Shown here: one piece after another, positions 9,969-21,837 of the stretch
Numbering within the stretch: position 1 is the first letter of the stretch
How the letters are laid out: each line of letters begins with the position of its first letter
Assembly (NCBI RefSeq): GCF_030445035.2
Contig: NC_080702.1
Coordinates: 28,288,053 to 28,352,052 of the forward strand
Source of the DNA: Dasypus novemcinctus
Lineage: Eukaryota > Chordata > Mammalia > Cingulata > Dasypodidae
Length of the DNA: 64,000 bases
Reading direction: 5' to 3'
The notes under the pieces: model-generated
Told to the model about the DNA's origin: nothing
The model's database searches: none
The model's input: only the letters and a program-made list of their open reading frames with translations
Made by a program: the position numbers and the translations under genes

Positions 9969-11768
9969 TGAAAATGCTCCCACATCACATCTCTTCTTCC
10001 CTCTCCCTGCCCTCAGCAACTACCGTTTGCCCTCATTTTTGGAAGACAGTGCTGGATATAAAATTCTTGGTTTGCCTGTTATTTTCTTGTTTTTTGATAA
10101 AGAATTAGCACTTAATCTTATGGTGGCTACCTTGTAAATGATACATTGCTTTTGTCTTGCAACCTTCAGGATTCTCTTATCTTTGGCATTCAGTAGTTTG
10201 ATTATGTATGTCTTTATGTGGATCTTTGATTTTATCCTGTTTCTTTCTTCCCAAAGACTGGCTGCCAGCAATCATTGACTCCTTTACCACATGGCACAGC
10301 ACATGGTGGCATCTGCTGGTATCACCCTTCTTTTCTGGGTTTCCTGGCTTTCAGCTTCTTATTTTGTGGCTTTCTCTCTCTTTGTCTGAACTTAATTCTC
10401 TATAAAGGACTCCAGTAAGAGGTTTAAGTCCCACCCTGGGGCACGCCTTAACTGAAGTAACCTTATCAGAAAGGTCCTACTTACAATAGTCTTACATCCA
10501 AAAGAGTAGAATAGCTTCAAGAACATGATTTTCTCTGGTATATACAGTTCCAAACTATCACAGCTCCTCAGACTGATATCTGTTTTATCTTCAAATTCAC
10601 TGATTATTTTGCTCCCTCATTCTTCTATTGAATCCCTCTAGAGATTTTTTTATTTCCAATTATTGTGGTCTTTAGCTCCAGTATTTTTTTTCTGCTTGCT
10701 TTTAATAATTTCTGTCTTTATTGAAATTCTTATTTTGTTCATATATTGTGTTCCCAGTTTTCCTTAGTTCTTTTTCCATGTTTTCCTTTAAGAAGACCCT
10801 TTTAAGGAAACAACTTTATCTGGTACATCCTAGGTCTGGTCTTCTTTGTGAATGATTGCTGATGTTTGTTTTTGTTCTTTGGTTTGGTCAGAGTTTCCTG
10901 TTTCTTTATAAGTTTTGTCATCTCCTGTTTCACACTGGACATTTTAAAACATTAATTCTCAAATTTAGTCCTTAAGGTGTCTGTTCTTTAAGTTTGTATC
11001 CAGCTAGTATTATAAACGAGATTTCATTGAAATCCGGGAGTTAACAAAAACCAACAGACAAAGCATCTTTCACAATCCTTGCATTTTAGATCTGTGTTGG
11101 CTGGTTCTCTCCTTCAGAACGTAGCCATGCTAACAGTGAGCCTGATGAACAGCCCAAGACAAAAGTATATGGTAATCTTCAGTCTTTTTTGAGCATATGT
11201 CTTGTCCTGTTCATGTGCTTCTGGTCTTAGGAATTCCCCTATTTACATGGATCCAAGTGCCCCCTCTTCTCCTTCTGAAATAGTCTTCCCCCTAGTCTCA
11301 GGTACATATGCATCTTAAGAAACCAGTATTCCTTTGCCCCAGGCTACTGTAATTTGAATGTTTTTTATAGTTGCTTCTGTAGCAGAGCAAGATCCAGGAT
11401 GGCAAACCACAGAACAGTGTACTGCTTCAGTCTTTCTTTCAGACTACCAGATAGATTGGTAGAGATATACCACCACCCTGGTATGTGCATACTGTTTATT
11501 CTGCTTCCTCAAGAATCAGGACCAGGGACCTGCACTGAGAACACCAGCTAGCTTTAGACTGAGTCAGGGAGGGGGTGTTGGAAGGACCAGCAATGGTACT
11601 AGGGTTTCCCTACCACTTTTAAGTTGCCTTTTTCTTAATTCGGTACTCCCCTTTATCTGTTTTCTGGGGCTCTTAAAAAGATAATTCTGCCAGTTTTACT
11701 AATTGTTTAGAGATTCTGTGGGGGAATGGAACCCTGGATCATCTCACTCTGCCATCTTCATATCCAAG
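9969..11768 (-). mobile_element. Old L1 LINE: ORF1 and 5' end
   Basis: Minus-strand ORF1 C-terminal sequence (GKPRILYPALSSKNEG, about 10,020-10,260) is recognisable L1 ORF1. Coiled-coil/5' region sequence follows to the right. The block ends near 11,768 with the reverse complement of GAAGATGGCAGAGTGAG, which looks like a genuine L1 5' terminus. ORF1 is interrupted by an LTR fragment at 10,255-10,562. With the ORF2 part at 6525-8658 it forms one degraded element. Confidence 0.7.
10255..10562 (-). repeat. LTR fragment inside old L1 ORF1
   Basis: Ends CCAAACTATCACA, the reverse complement of a TGTGATAGTTTGG LTR start, and has a CTTAACTGAAGTAACC-type inner block seen in old mammalian LTRs. The left boundary is approximate. 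It is a fossil without internal sequence. Confidence 0.5.
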
Positions 11769-12040
11769 TGATGTTTTAATGAAAATAATTCATATATTGT
11801 ATTGTGTATATTGAACAGGTGGCCCATAGAGTCTGGTGGTCTCTCCTTTTGTTATGTAATTAGGCTTTGAAGACCATTACTTAGACTGTTTTTAATTCTC
11901 TGGAAAAATTACTTAAGACAGGGATGTCTTTCTATTATATGGAGCCTAGCTCTCTTGAAAATCTACCTGGATGCTGGTGTTATCTTGGTGGGTCATTGTT
12001 AAATACTGCTTAAATTGGTATAAAGAACTAGGCATATGTA
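11769..12040. other. No gene recognised
   Basis: AT-rich spacer between the L1 5' end and a DAS SINE. The final 15 bases are the SINE's left TSD. Confidence 0.4.
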
Positions 12041-12417
12041 GGGAAACGGACTTTGGCCCAGTGGTTAGGGCGTCCGCCTACTACATGGGAGGTCCGCGGT
12101 TCAAGCCCCGGGCCTCCTTGACCCGTGTGGAGCTGGCCCAAGCACAGTGCTGATGCGCGCAAGGAGTGCTGTGCTACACAGGGGTGTCCCCCGCGTAGGG
12201 GAGCCCCACGCGCAAGGAGTGCACCCATAAGGAGAGCCGCCCAGCACGAAGGAGGGAGCAGCCTGCCGAGGAATGGCGCCGCCCACACTTCCCGTGCTGC
12301 TGACGACAACAGAAGCGGACAAAGAAACAAGACGCAGCAAAAAGACACAGAAAACAGACAACCGGGGGAGGGGAGGGGAATTAAATAAATAAAAATAAAT
12401 CTTAAAAAAAAAAAAAA
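12041..12417 (+). repeat. DAS SINE, full-length, young
   Basis: Starts GGGAAACGGACTTTGGCCCA with an A box (TGGCCCAGTGGTTAGG), a B box near 12,100 (GGTTCAAGCCC) and a long GC-rich body, and ends in an A-rich tail. A 15-bp TSD (AACTAGGCATATGTA, one mismatch) lies at 12,026-12,040 and 12,418-12,432. This is the best copy from which to define the family head. Confidence 0.95.
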
Positions 12418-12432
12418 AACTAGGAATATGTA

Positions 12433-12859
12433 GACTCTTTACTCAAATTATTTTTCCCCAGGAATATATGCATTTCAAATAAATATTTGTTGGTTTATAA
12501 ATGTTATATAATGTTAATTTTAAGTGTTTAGAATTTAATCTTTTTGAACCTATTTTATTTCCAGTCACCTGTTGTATACTTAGAATTTCATTTATTTTAG
12601 CTATTACCTTTATTATTTTCTCCACAGTTTGGATTTTTCTATTTTTTTTTAATTTCAAGATTTGTGAATTTAATCTAATAACAATCAGTCCTGATTCTTT
12701 CCTGAGGTAATCATTTACATCTGTATGTTATCTCTTTGGACACGTGTACATGTGTGTGTGCGTGTGTAACAAGGTGGAGAGAAACCAACATTTATTGATC
12801 ACAGATGATGGTGGTGGTGGTGGTGGTAATGCTGATGTTCACAGTTTTGATGGTGATGA
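12433..12859. other. Non-genic, with microsatellites
   Basis: Contains a TG/CG-type run near 12,750-12,766 and a (TGG)n run near 12,808-12,828. No gene is supported. Confidence 0.5.
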
Positions 12860-13120
12860 TGGCAGCTGACATCTATTTGGTGCTCTCTGTGTGTCAGACA
12901 CTGTGCTAAAAAATCCACGTACATCGCTCATTTAGTCTACACGGTAACTTTGTGAGGCATGTGCTATTTTTAGCCCTGCTTTTCAAATGAAGAAAATACC
13001 TTATTTTGGTATTTGAATTATTATGAAATCTCATGAGGGTCACATAGTCAGTAAGAGGTGGAGCCAGAATCTCAATTTAGTAGTCAGAACCCAGCTTTTG
13101 AAGCTTGGTACTGAGCATCT
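12860..13120 (+). repeat. MIR SINE
   Basis: Contains the MIR core signature (CAGACACTGTGCTAAAAA-like, ACTTTGTGAGGCATGTGCTA, then AGTAAGAGGTGGAGCCAGAA). Mammal-wide ancient SINE; boundaries approximate. Confidence 0.75.
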
Positions 13121-13189
13121 GTCTCCTTGCTAGAGAACTAACATATGCTTTTTCTCAGTTAACATAATGGATAATATAAGCCATATTTA

Positions 13190-13311
13190 GGGGTTGAAAA
13201 AAACAAGACTCAGAGAAATGATTGTTCTTGACCAAGATTTCTTGCTATTAAGTAACTTGTCTAGAATTTGAACTCCAGTTCCAAATCCTGAGCTCATCCC
13301 ACCATACCATG
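13190..13311 (+). repeat. MIR fragment
   Basis: AAGTAACTTGTCTAGAATTTG-like words match the MIR 3' half. The fragment is cut on the right by the LTR at 13,312. Confidence 0.5.
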
Positions 13312-13880
13312 TGTGGCAGTTTGAGATTATTTATGAATTTGAAAAAGAAGATTATGTTTGTAAACTGGTCTGTTCCTCTTGGTATGATCCCCTTTGATTG
13401 TATTAGATTCATCTGAGGTGTCTTTGATTAAATTATATTAAGATTATGGCTTTGATGCAACCATATCAATAGGGTGTAACTCAAATTAAGTTCCTGCCCG
13501 CTTGGTGGGTGGATATAAATGGGCACTCACTCAAGAAGACACACAGAAGAAGAGAGAGTACTCCACAGACATGGCAGAGGAGAGAACTTTGATCCTGCAG
13601 CTCCTGAGAAGAGAAATGGACCATTTGCCTGATATTATACAGCACTGAGAAAGAAATAAGCCCTATTCCAGTCTGGACCTGAGAGAGATGGAGGATGAAC
13701 CCTCACAGAGATCAAGCATCTTGTTTTAATGTGTGGCAGCTGACTTTGGTGAGAAACCAACCTTGAGTTGAATTCTTTAGGGCCTTGTACCTGTAAGATT
13801 TTATCCCAAATAAATACCCTTTATAAAAGTCAGCAAATTTCTGGTACTTTGCATTAACACCCCTTTAGCTAACTAATATA
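13312..13880 (+). repeat. Solo LTR, xenarthran MaLR/ERVL-like family, copy 1
   Basis: 569 bp from TGTGGCAGTTTGAG to GCTAACTAATATA, flanked by an exact 5-bp duplication CCATG (13,307-13,311 and 13,881-13,885). It has a GGATATAAATGG TATA-like box near 13,510 and a CAAATAAATACC poly(A) signal near 13,808. TG...CA-type ends with 5-bp TSDs and no flanking internal region mark a solo LTR fossil. The family recurs at 14,400, 28,183, 30,529, 31,964, about 52.5-53.2 kb and 62,477. Confidence 0.85.
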
Positions 13881-13885
13881 CCATG

Positions 13886-14399
13886 CTGTGTCCATTTAAG
13901 ACTCAGCCATGGTTTGGGATGCTGGATGGGGAGCATCAAACATGGAACAGGCTTATGCCCCATGAAACAGTTCAGCTTGTATGATTGTCTCAAGCTGTAT
14001 AGACTTCTAAAAATGGATGTTTTGATACATCAGTCTGCAAATGGTGTAGTCATCTTTGTTTACTAGAAGAATTTCAATCTTAAAATGATGTTTGCTATTG
14101 TCCCAGTGAATGGCTATAGTCACCTTTAGTTCAGTTGAGCACATGAAATACAACCTGCACAAAAGGTGGCAAACACCATGGGGAATTTTCTCAAGGAATC
14201 TTCCAGTAATTCTCTACATTTCTCATTATTCCTGGAATATTTTATTTGTCTTTAATTCACCAGTTCACAAAAGAGATTTGCAAGACTGAATTTTTAAATG
14301 GGTATTATGTGGTTTGCATGGCAGGATGTATTATGTGCTACTGTACTGATATAAAATGTGGCAAAATATACAGTATGTTCTTTAATCATAAAATATATT
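13886..14399. other. No gene recognised
   Basis: AT-rich unique-looking sequence between two solo LTRs. Confidence 0.35.
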
Positions 14400-15046
14400 T
14401 GTATTGGTCAGCCAAAGGGGCGCTGATGCAAATTACCAGATATCTGTTGGCTTTTATAAAGGTTATTTATTTGGGGTAAAAGCTTACAGTTACAAGGCCC
14501 TAAAGAGTCCAACTCAAGGTACCATAAGAGGTACTTCCTCACCCAAAGTCTGTTCCCACATATTGAAGCAAGATGGCAGGCAATGACTTGCAAGGGTTCA
14601 ACCTTCCTCTCTCTCTTTAAGGTTCTGTGGACCCAGCTCCTTCCTATCTCAGCTCTAGGCTGGAGGGTTTGTTCTTTTTGGGCTCAGCTGCTCTGTTCTC
14701 TTCATGAGATCAGCTGTAAAATTATCAGGCAAATAGCTCATCTCTCTCAGGGTCCCTAGAATCAAGTTCCCTCCTCTTCTGTGTCTATGGCACTTTCTCT
14801 ATTTCTCTGTGTATCTACTTCTGTGAGAGTCTGTTTTATATAGCCCACAAAGCAGGCAGGGACTCAAACTGAGCTGTCCTAATGATGTGGTCAAATCAAA
14901 GCCCTAATCTTAACATATTTTAATTGAAGGCATCTCAGCAGAATCTAATACAATCCAAGGGGATCACACCCAGAGGAACAGACCAGTTTGCAAACATAAT
15001 CAAATATCTTTTTTGGAATTCATAAAAAAAATATGAAATTGCTACA
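14400..15046 (-). repeat. Solo LTR, same family, copy 2
   Basis: 647 bp, reading TGTATTGGTCAGCC at the left and AAATTGCTACA at the right, which are the reverse complements of the family ends. Exact 5-bp TSD ATATT at 14,395-14,399 and 15,047-15,051. No internal region. Confidence 0.85.
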
Positions 15047-15051
15047 ATATT

Positions 15052-15429
15052 AAAATGAATAATTCTCAGAATGTTGATGTTTCCAGAAGCCAAATCCATG
15101 TTAATTAAAGTTTGGCCATCCCTCATTCCACCAACACTACCCATTCAGAATATATAATTTATAAAACCACTTGACCATTTCCCACTCTTCACCCCCTTGT
15201 TTGCCTCCCTGTATGTATCAAAGGTCAGGCATCTATCTGAAAAAACAAGGTGGAAGACACCAGGCAAGGAGAAGTGTTGCAAATATTGGCAATATAGATA
15301 TGGCAAGCATATATAGTTCAAACATTAGGAATACAACCTTTGCAAGAAGACATGGTGCAAACATTGGGAATGTAGCTTCAGAAATGAAGAAAAGGGTAAA
15401 GGAGACAAAAAGGACAGGTACCTACTCAG
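15052..15429. other. Possible 3'UTR of the DAB1 retrocopy
   Basis: Lies just downstream of the DAB1-derived coding end on the same strand. Three loose copies of a CAAA-ATTGG-AAT motif occur near 15,279, 15,320 and 15,358. No other identity is evident. Confidence 0.3.
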
Positions 15430-17935
15430 ATTTGTGCTATCAAGCTACTGGCCTGTGTACTTATTACCTCTGGGATCCACACTGGGCTCACAAAATGTGT
15501 CACTGTTGGATGAGGCCTGTGATCCATGGGGAGCTTCTTGCTTCTCACTTTTGCTGAGACTTTTAAAGTCTTTGAAGATACCATCTTTAGTGGGATCGCT
15601 GGCATGAGACACAGATGTTCTGGGTGGAGAGCTCTGTCTAGGGGCTAGGGATGGAAGTGAGTCGATTTGATGGTGTTGTACAAGTCGCGGCTCACATTCA
15701 TCTGAGAGAAGTCTAAGTCATCTCTGTTGTCCATATCCTGTGCTACTTCAGCGTCACTGAAGTAACTGGAAAGAGCCTCTGATGTTCAGGTGAGGGAGGG
15801 CTGGTTGAGTTTCCAGGTGGGCATGAAAGGAGGCTGGGCTATCTGGGAATCCTTAAACATTTTCTGCCTCATTTTCTGCCTCAACTTGTCATTTTGTAGA
15901 CTTTAGCTGTCGTTGTGGCTGGGACAGTTTCAAGGTGGCTGAGGGAGCTTTGGAACATCATGGCTGACAAAGCCCTCACAGGTTGTGTAGGCATGAAGGC
16001 TGCTGGCAGAAACTGCCCAGCAACAGCTGGCCAGGGCTGCTGAGTGGTAGGGAAGAGACTCAGCTGGTCCCATGCGATGGGCTGAGTGCCCTGCATCATC
16101 TGAACGACTGGTGGCTGAGCACCCATAATGATTTGCTTTTGCATGTGGGGCTGCTGGCCCCAGAATGGAAGGATGGTGCTCATGGTGACACAAGCTGAAG
16201 GCACAGCAGCAGTGCTGAAAGGTGCAGAACCAAACATGTCTGTGCTTGTCAGAGTGTCTGAGATGAAGATGGGATAAAGGCATCATCTGGAATTATAAAA
16301 GTGGGGGGATGGTTATATCAGAAAGAGTGGGCTTACCCCCCAGAAGTTCTAATTGGGTCATAGTCTTTTTTTTTTGTCTTTATTTATTTTTTTAATATTA
16401 CATTCAAAAAATATGAGGTCCCCATATACCCCCTACTCCCTTCATCCCCCTCCTCCCCCCATAGCAACAATCCCCTCCATCATCGTGAGACATTCATTGC
16501 ATTTGGTGAATACATCTCTGAGCATCACTGTACCTCATGGTCAATGGTCCACATCATAGAGAGTATACTCTCCCATGTTCCATCCAGAGGGCCATGGGAG
16601 GACATACAATGACCGGTAACTGTCCCTGCAGCATCACCCAGGACAACTCCAAGTCCCAAAAATGCCTCCACATCTCATCTCTTCCTCCCATTCCCCACAC
16701 CCAGCAGCCACCATGGCCACTTTCTCCACACCAATGCTACATTTTCTTCGATTACTAATCACAATAGTTCATGAATAGAATATCAGTAAGTCCACTCTAA
16801 TCCATATTCTGTTCCTCCATCCTGTGGACCTTGGAATGGTTGTGTCTACTCCACATCTATATCAAGAAGGGGCTTAGATTCCACATGGATGCTGGATGAA
16901 ATCCTCCTGCTTTCAGTTGTAGGCAGTCTTAGTTCCATGGTGTGGTGGTTGACCTTCTTCAACTCCATGTTAGCTGAGTGGGGTAAGTCCAATAAACCAG
17001 AGTGTAGAAGCTGAAGTCTGTTGAGGCTCAGGGCCTGGCTATCATATGGTCAGTCCAGAGATTCAGATCCCCTGGGTATATATTAAACCCCAGCACCAAC
17101 TACAGTTCTGGTAAAAGTATCAGGAGAGGCTTGTGAAAAGAGATCACATCTGAGTCCAGCTCCATCACACAGAAACACAAACTCCAAAGAAGGGCCAACT
17201 GACATGGCACTGAACTCCATCTGCCATGACCATAGAACCTGTGGGTCTCTGTAGCCCTCAGAAGAACCAATACCCAGGGTTGTATCTACTTTATCTGTCT
17301 CTGGGTGGGTCATAGTCTTTGTTGCCTCAAATCCATTAGTAGATTTCTTTTTGGGGTGGCTGCAGCAAATCATTCTTCAAAATCCTTAAAACAATGGCAT
17401 TACTTAAAGATTAACTTTTTGGCACATCTTAAATACCTTTCTTTGGGCTGATGGGAACCTATTCCAAAACTTGTTCACATTTATTCTTTTGTGCCTTTCT
17501 CCCTAGTTCTTGCCTTTGCTTCAACTCATAAATGACTTGGAAGAGATCTCTCAAGTCCAGGATAACAGGCTCATCCACCTGGGCTGTTTTTATGTCCACA
17601 AATTTATGATTCTATTACTTCCCACCAATGTATGCAAAGACCCGCTGGCCTGTGATGTCCTCTCGCAATGTGGGGAATTTCTTGAGCAGCATGATGCTTC
17701 TCATCAAAGATTTTGATTCCTTGAAAGGAAATGGTTCAAAAGATTTTCTTTTTGTGTTTTCCTTTGGAACAAATACCAGCAACAAGGCCCTTGGATAGAA
17801 CTTGTCTCCCCCAACTGCAGAAACCTCATTAGTCTCCATCCATTTGGCCTTGTACTGGAACCCTTCACCTTTAAACTTCATCAAAGTGGCTTCACTGCAA
17901 TCCTGACTTTTCTTTCTAGTCTTTTTTTCTTTCAA
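15430..17935 (-). pseudogene. DAB1: DAB1 processed pseudogene, split by an L1
   Basis: Derived from Disabled-1, the Reelin-pathway adaptor with an N-terminal PTB domain. From right to left the minus strand gives the N-terminal segment and PTB start (DCSEATLMKFKGEGFQYKAK, then NEVSAVGGDKFYP; about 17,935-17,800), more PTB (near 17,510-17,700), FEATKTMTQ (near 17,330), the Pro/Gln-rich middle ([50 protein letters not shown]; about 16,237-15,881) and the C-terminus ([19 protein letters not shown], about 15,540-15,490). These segments come from many exons of the normal gene and are joined without introns. The reading frame shifts several times, and the first codons and the normal stop are lost. 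A 938-bp L1 interrupts it (16,369-17,306). It cannot encode a working adaptor. Confidence 0.9.
16369..17306 (-). mobile_element. 5'-truncated young L1 (3'UTR only) in the DAB1 retrocopy
   Basis: Consists only of the long type-B L1 3'UTR also seen at 39.5-40.4 kb. The tail complement is at the left (TTTTTTGTCTTTATTT). A 14-bp TSD, GGGTCATAGTCTTT, lies at 16,355-16,368 and 17,307-17,320. A C-rich tract at 16,429-16,460 is G-rich on the L1 sense strand and G-quadruplex-prone. Confidence 0.93.
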
Positions 17936-17952
17936 TTTTTTTAAAAAAAAGT

Positions 17953-18022
17953 TTTAAAGATTTCTTTTATTTATTTCTCCCCATCCCCTCATTGCTTTTC
18001 ACTTGCTGAGTCTATTCATCTT
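17953..18022 (-). repeat. DAS-like SINE tail fragment
   Basis: AAGATTTCTTTTATTTATTTCT followed by CACTTGCTGAGTC and TTCATCTTCC parallels the 3' part of the older DAS at 24,569-24,630. The head is absent or unrecognisable. Confidence 0.45.
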
Positions 18023-18329
18023 CCCCTCTAGAGTCTATTAGCACTGGTTTTCATAGCTTCTGGAAGTTCTATCTCAGATGACATCCTGCTAAATTCTTAG
18101 TACTCTTCATACAGATCCAGGGCTCCAGTCAGGCTCATTGACTCCCAAGCCACACATTTCATTCATTCCTTTCAAAGACTTGGCTCACTGAGAGCATCCT
18201 CCTCTCCTGCTGCAGCCACCTAAGGAGTGGCTCTCCATGCCCAGGGGGTGGCAGAACTCAGGCAGGCTCTCCAGTCTGGCCAAGCTCTGACAAGCACAAG
18301 CTGGGTTCATCCTCCCCAGGAACACCCTC
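18023..18329. other. No gene recognised
   Basis: Moderately GC-rich, unassigned. Confidence 0.3.
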
Positions 18330-19480
18330 TATGGTTATTTTTGAGAATCATCTTATTTTTGAAATGCTATTTTCAGTATTGTTCACTTATGCCTTTTCAA
18401 TATTATTGCAATATCTTTTGGGGTCCATGTTTTCTAGTATTTGTTTTAATTTAATTTCTACACTTAACTATATATTTTCATTATCTTTAATATCAGTTTA
18501 CAACCTTATTGCATTTTGTGAGAGACTGTGGTATGCATAAACATTTTTTTAAAAAAAGATTTAGAGTAACCTTATTACTTAGTACATGATCAATTTTTAT
18601 AAATGCTTCATGGTCTTAGGAAGCCCTTGGTGCTCTACTCAAGTGTACACATTTCTATATAAATATTTAAGATTTAGCTTCATGGCTGTGCTGGCCCAAT
18701 CTTCTCTCTGTGAAGTTTATATTGCTAATTCATTTAACAATAATAAAGAGAAATCATTAGAATCTCCTACATATACTGCCAGTGATTTTCAATAAAGTTT
18801 TTCTAGTGTGTTTGTAAAGGTATCTCCTATTTTTATTTCCATAATGAGAAAAGATGTTGAGTGTTTTATTGTGATAATAAGCCAGTCTGTTCATTGGTAA
18901 AATGCCTATTGAAAACTTTTGTCCATTTTCTACTAGGTTATCATTATTGTTTTGGCATAGGCCTTTCTCTGTTCTTGATTCTAGTGTTTTTTCAGCTTAT
19001 ATTATTTGCATATATTTTCTTGGGCTCTGCATTTTGAATTTCATATATTCTTAATGGTGTCTTTGGAAGACTGATGTTTTTAATTGGAATGAGTTCCAAT
19101 TTATCAGTTTTGCTGGAGGTTGCTTGTGGTGTTATCCATTAAAATCTTTGCCTACAGGGAGTGGGTGTGGCTGTCAAGTGGTTGACACCTGCTTCCCACA
19201 TGGGAGGTCCTGGGTTCAGTTCCCAGTGCATCCTAAAAACAAATGACAAGCAAACAAATGAAAAAAACAAATCAGGGGAGCTGATGTGGCTCAGTGGTTG
19301 AGCACTGGCTTCACACATATGAGGTCCTGGGTTCAATCCCCAGCCCTGGCACATCAAAAAACAAAACAAAAAAACTTTGCCTAACTCTTCATCAAAAATT
19401 TCTTCCCTCTGTTTCATCTAGAACTGTTTTCTTTAGATCTATAAATTTTTTTCATGTGCCTTTTAAAAAATTACCTCTTT
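18330..19480 (-). mobile_element. Ancient L1 (L1M-like) ORF2 fragment
   Basis: Nucleotide words such as AGTTCCAATTTATCAGTTTT and AAATCTTTGCCTAACTC match the reverse complement of old L1 ORF2 C-terminal regions. No long frame survives. It is interrupted by a DAS dimer at 19,155-19,374. Confidence 0.55.
19155..19374 (+). repeat. DAS-I type SINE dimer
   Basis: Two tRNA-like units, GGGAGTGGGTGTGGCTGTCA and GGGGAGCTGATGTGGCTCAG, each with a B box (GGTTCAGTTCCC, GGTTCAATCCCC) and its own A-rich linker. TSD CTTTGCCTA at 19,146-19,154 and 19,375-19,383. Confidence 0.85.
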
Positions 19481-19486
19481 GTTTTT

Positions 19487-20690
19487 AACTTTTTTCCTCT
19501 TTATTTTTTTTAAATGTTACATTAAAAAAAATGAGGTCCCCATATACTCCCCACCCCCCTCACCCCACTCCTGCCATATCAACAACCTCTTTCATCACCA
19601 TGGGAGATGCATTGCATTTGGTGAATACATTTTGGAGAACTGCTGCACCACATGGATAATGGTTCACATTATAGTTTACACTTTCCCCCAGTCTACCCAG
19701 TGGACCATGGCAGGACATACAACATCCAGCATCTGTCCCGGAAGTACTAACCAGGACAACTCCAAGTCCTGAAAATGCCCCCACATTATATCCCTTGTTC
19801 CCTCTCCCTACCCTCAACAGCTACTGTGACCACTTTCTCCACATCAATGCTACATTGTCTTCCATTACTAATCATAATAGTTCCAGAATAGAATATCAGT
19901 AAGTCCACTCTAATCCATACTCTGTCCCTCCATCCTGTGGATCCTGGGATGGTTATGTCCACTCTAGCACTATATCAAGAGGGGTCTTAGATTCCACATG
20001 GATGATGGATGCAATTCTCCTCCTTCCCAATGTTGGCACTCTCGGCTCCCTGGTGTGATGGTTGACCTTCTTCACCTCCCTGTTAGCTGGCCAGAGTAAG
20101 TCTAATAAGCCAGAAAGTAGGAGTTGCAAGTCTGTTGAGGCTCAAGGCCTGGCTATTACATGGACAGTCCAGAGATTCAGGTCCCCTGAGACACACCAAC
20201 CCCAGCGCCAATCACAGGTCTGGTAAAACAGAAGAGGCATGTGTAGAAAAATCACATCTGAGTCCAACTCCATTACACTCAGGAACACAAACTCCAAAGT
20301 AGGACCAACTGACATGGCCCTGAACTCCAGAGCCATCTGCCATGACCATAAAACCTCTCTGTATCCCTCAGAAGAACCAGTACCTGGGGTTATATCTACT
20401 TTGGCTGTCTCTGGGACCCTGCTGAGGCATGCATATGCGTGACCCCTCTGATGACCTCCTGACTCGTTTTTGGAGACTCATAGCCATATAAACTCATTTG
20501 TCCTTTCCATTTCCCCCCTTTTATTCAAGGTCAAAAAGCAGTTTTTAACACCTGATGTTACATGTAGGCTGAGATATTCTGCTGATCTGAGTTGGTCCTT
20601 TTATTCAAGGTCTTTTTCTGGTTACATCGTCAGCTGGTGCTTGGTAGTAATCCCTTGGTGCCAGGGAGGCTTGTCCCCGGTTTTAGATTA
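19487..20690 (-). mobile_element. 5'-truncated L1, type-B 3'UTR
   Basis: About 1.2 kb collinear with the 3'UTR of the full-length L1 at 39.5-40.6 kb (GAGGTCCCCATATACTCC near the tail, CCAGGGAGGCTTGTCCCC at the 5' end). Contains the conserved C-rich tract at about 19,549-19,571. Confidence 0.85.
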
Positions 20691-20696
20691 AAGAAA

Positions 20697-21212
20697 AGAT
20701 ACATTGAAAATATAGGGGATTCCCATATACCTCATTCCCTTCCCCTCTCACATTTTCCCCTTTTAATAACATTTTACATTAGTGTGGTACATTTGTTACA
20801 ATTGATGAACGAATACTGACTATGGTCTGTACTAACCATACTAACTATGCTACTAACTATGGTCTGTAGTTTACATTATAGTTTATACTTTGCACTGTAC
20901 AATTTTAATTTTTTAAACAAATCTATTTTATTGATACATATTAATAAAGCATACAATTTATCCAAAATGTACAATCAATGGTATTTAGTATAACCACATA
21001 GTTGTGTGTTCATCACTTCAGTCATTATTAAAGCATTTTCATTATTTCAATAGTAATAATAAACAACAAAAAACAGACCAAAAATTCTTCACCCCTCAAT
21101 CTCTTTCCCCTGCTGTACATAGCTGCTATTTCTGGCTGTTCCTACACAATTATTTATTTGTTTACTAAGTTTTACTGAGGTATATTCACATACCATATGA
21201 TCGATGGCTTTT
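20697..21212 (-). mobile_element. Older L1 3'UTR fragment
   Basis: Sequence such as GGATTCCCATATACCTC and ATTTATCCAAAATGTACAAT resembles old L1 3' ends, and the orientation matches its neighbours. Confidence 0.5.
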
Positions 21213-21835
21213 TTTTAAGCTGATAAATAGTCCTTTATTGTAAAATTGTAAAATAAATGGAAAAACAGATTAAAAGACATTACAAATTTTAAATGAGAGT
21301 GCAAGGCCATGTTAGATTTAATATAGTCAATTATAAAAAGTAGTATAGCAACAAACATTTATAAATGTAAGTAATAATTTAAATATAAAAATTATAACAA
21401 TTCTAATTTTTATCTTATAGGTCTAACTATGGGACATAATCTCTAAGAATGAGATAAATTGGTGTGGTTATTTAATTTCCAGATAATCAAATACCTATTT
21501 GGGAATTCTCACATCTTATTGGAATGAATTACAGCAGATATCAATTTGCCAAGTCATAATTTTGAGTTAGAAAAATTCAAAATTTTGTTCAACAATAGTC
21601 ATACTAAATCATTATTAATCCAGAGAGATTATTTTAATTAAGGAGTATGAAGAAAGGATTAAAGAAAAATGAAGTATCCAAAAATATATCTCTTTTCCGG
21701 CCCTCCTCAATTAAAAGCAAGTGTTTATTTTGTATGAAAACAATTACAGAATACTGACCACAGGAACAATTTGCCAGTTTCACTGAGTAATTATTGTTCA
21801 TATACTATAGTGTTATTTTACATTTATCTGGTTTA
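21213..21835 (-). pseudogene. Possible 3'UTR-only retrocopy of an unidentified mRNA
   Basis: On the minus strand the segment ends with AATAAAGGACTATTTATCAG and then a short A-run, the normal spacing of a poly(A) signal to a tail. It is AT-rich with no ORF and interrupts L1 ORF2 sequence that resumes at about 21,838. I do not recognise the source gene. It could instead be the 3'UTR of an unfamiliar LINE. Confidence 0.35.
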
Positions 21836-21837
21836 CT

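Noticed and set aside
12041-12120. True tRNA gene
   Set aside because: A and B boxes are present, but they belong to the DAS SINE head, which recurs with the same downstream body and A-tail. The same applies to all other tRNA-like heads.
13312-13880. Complete endogenous retrovirus
   Set aside because: Only LTRs were seen; no gag, pol or env sequence lies between any two LTRs. No Polinton or other capsid-bearing element was seen either.
15171-15557. 128-codon plus-strand open frame
   Set aside because: It is antisense to the DAB1 retrocopy C-terminus and its 3'UTR.
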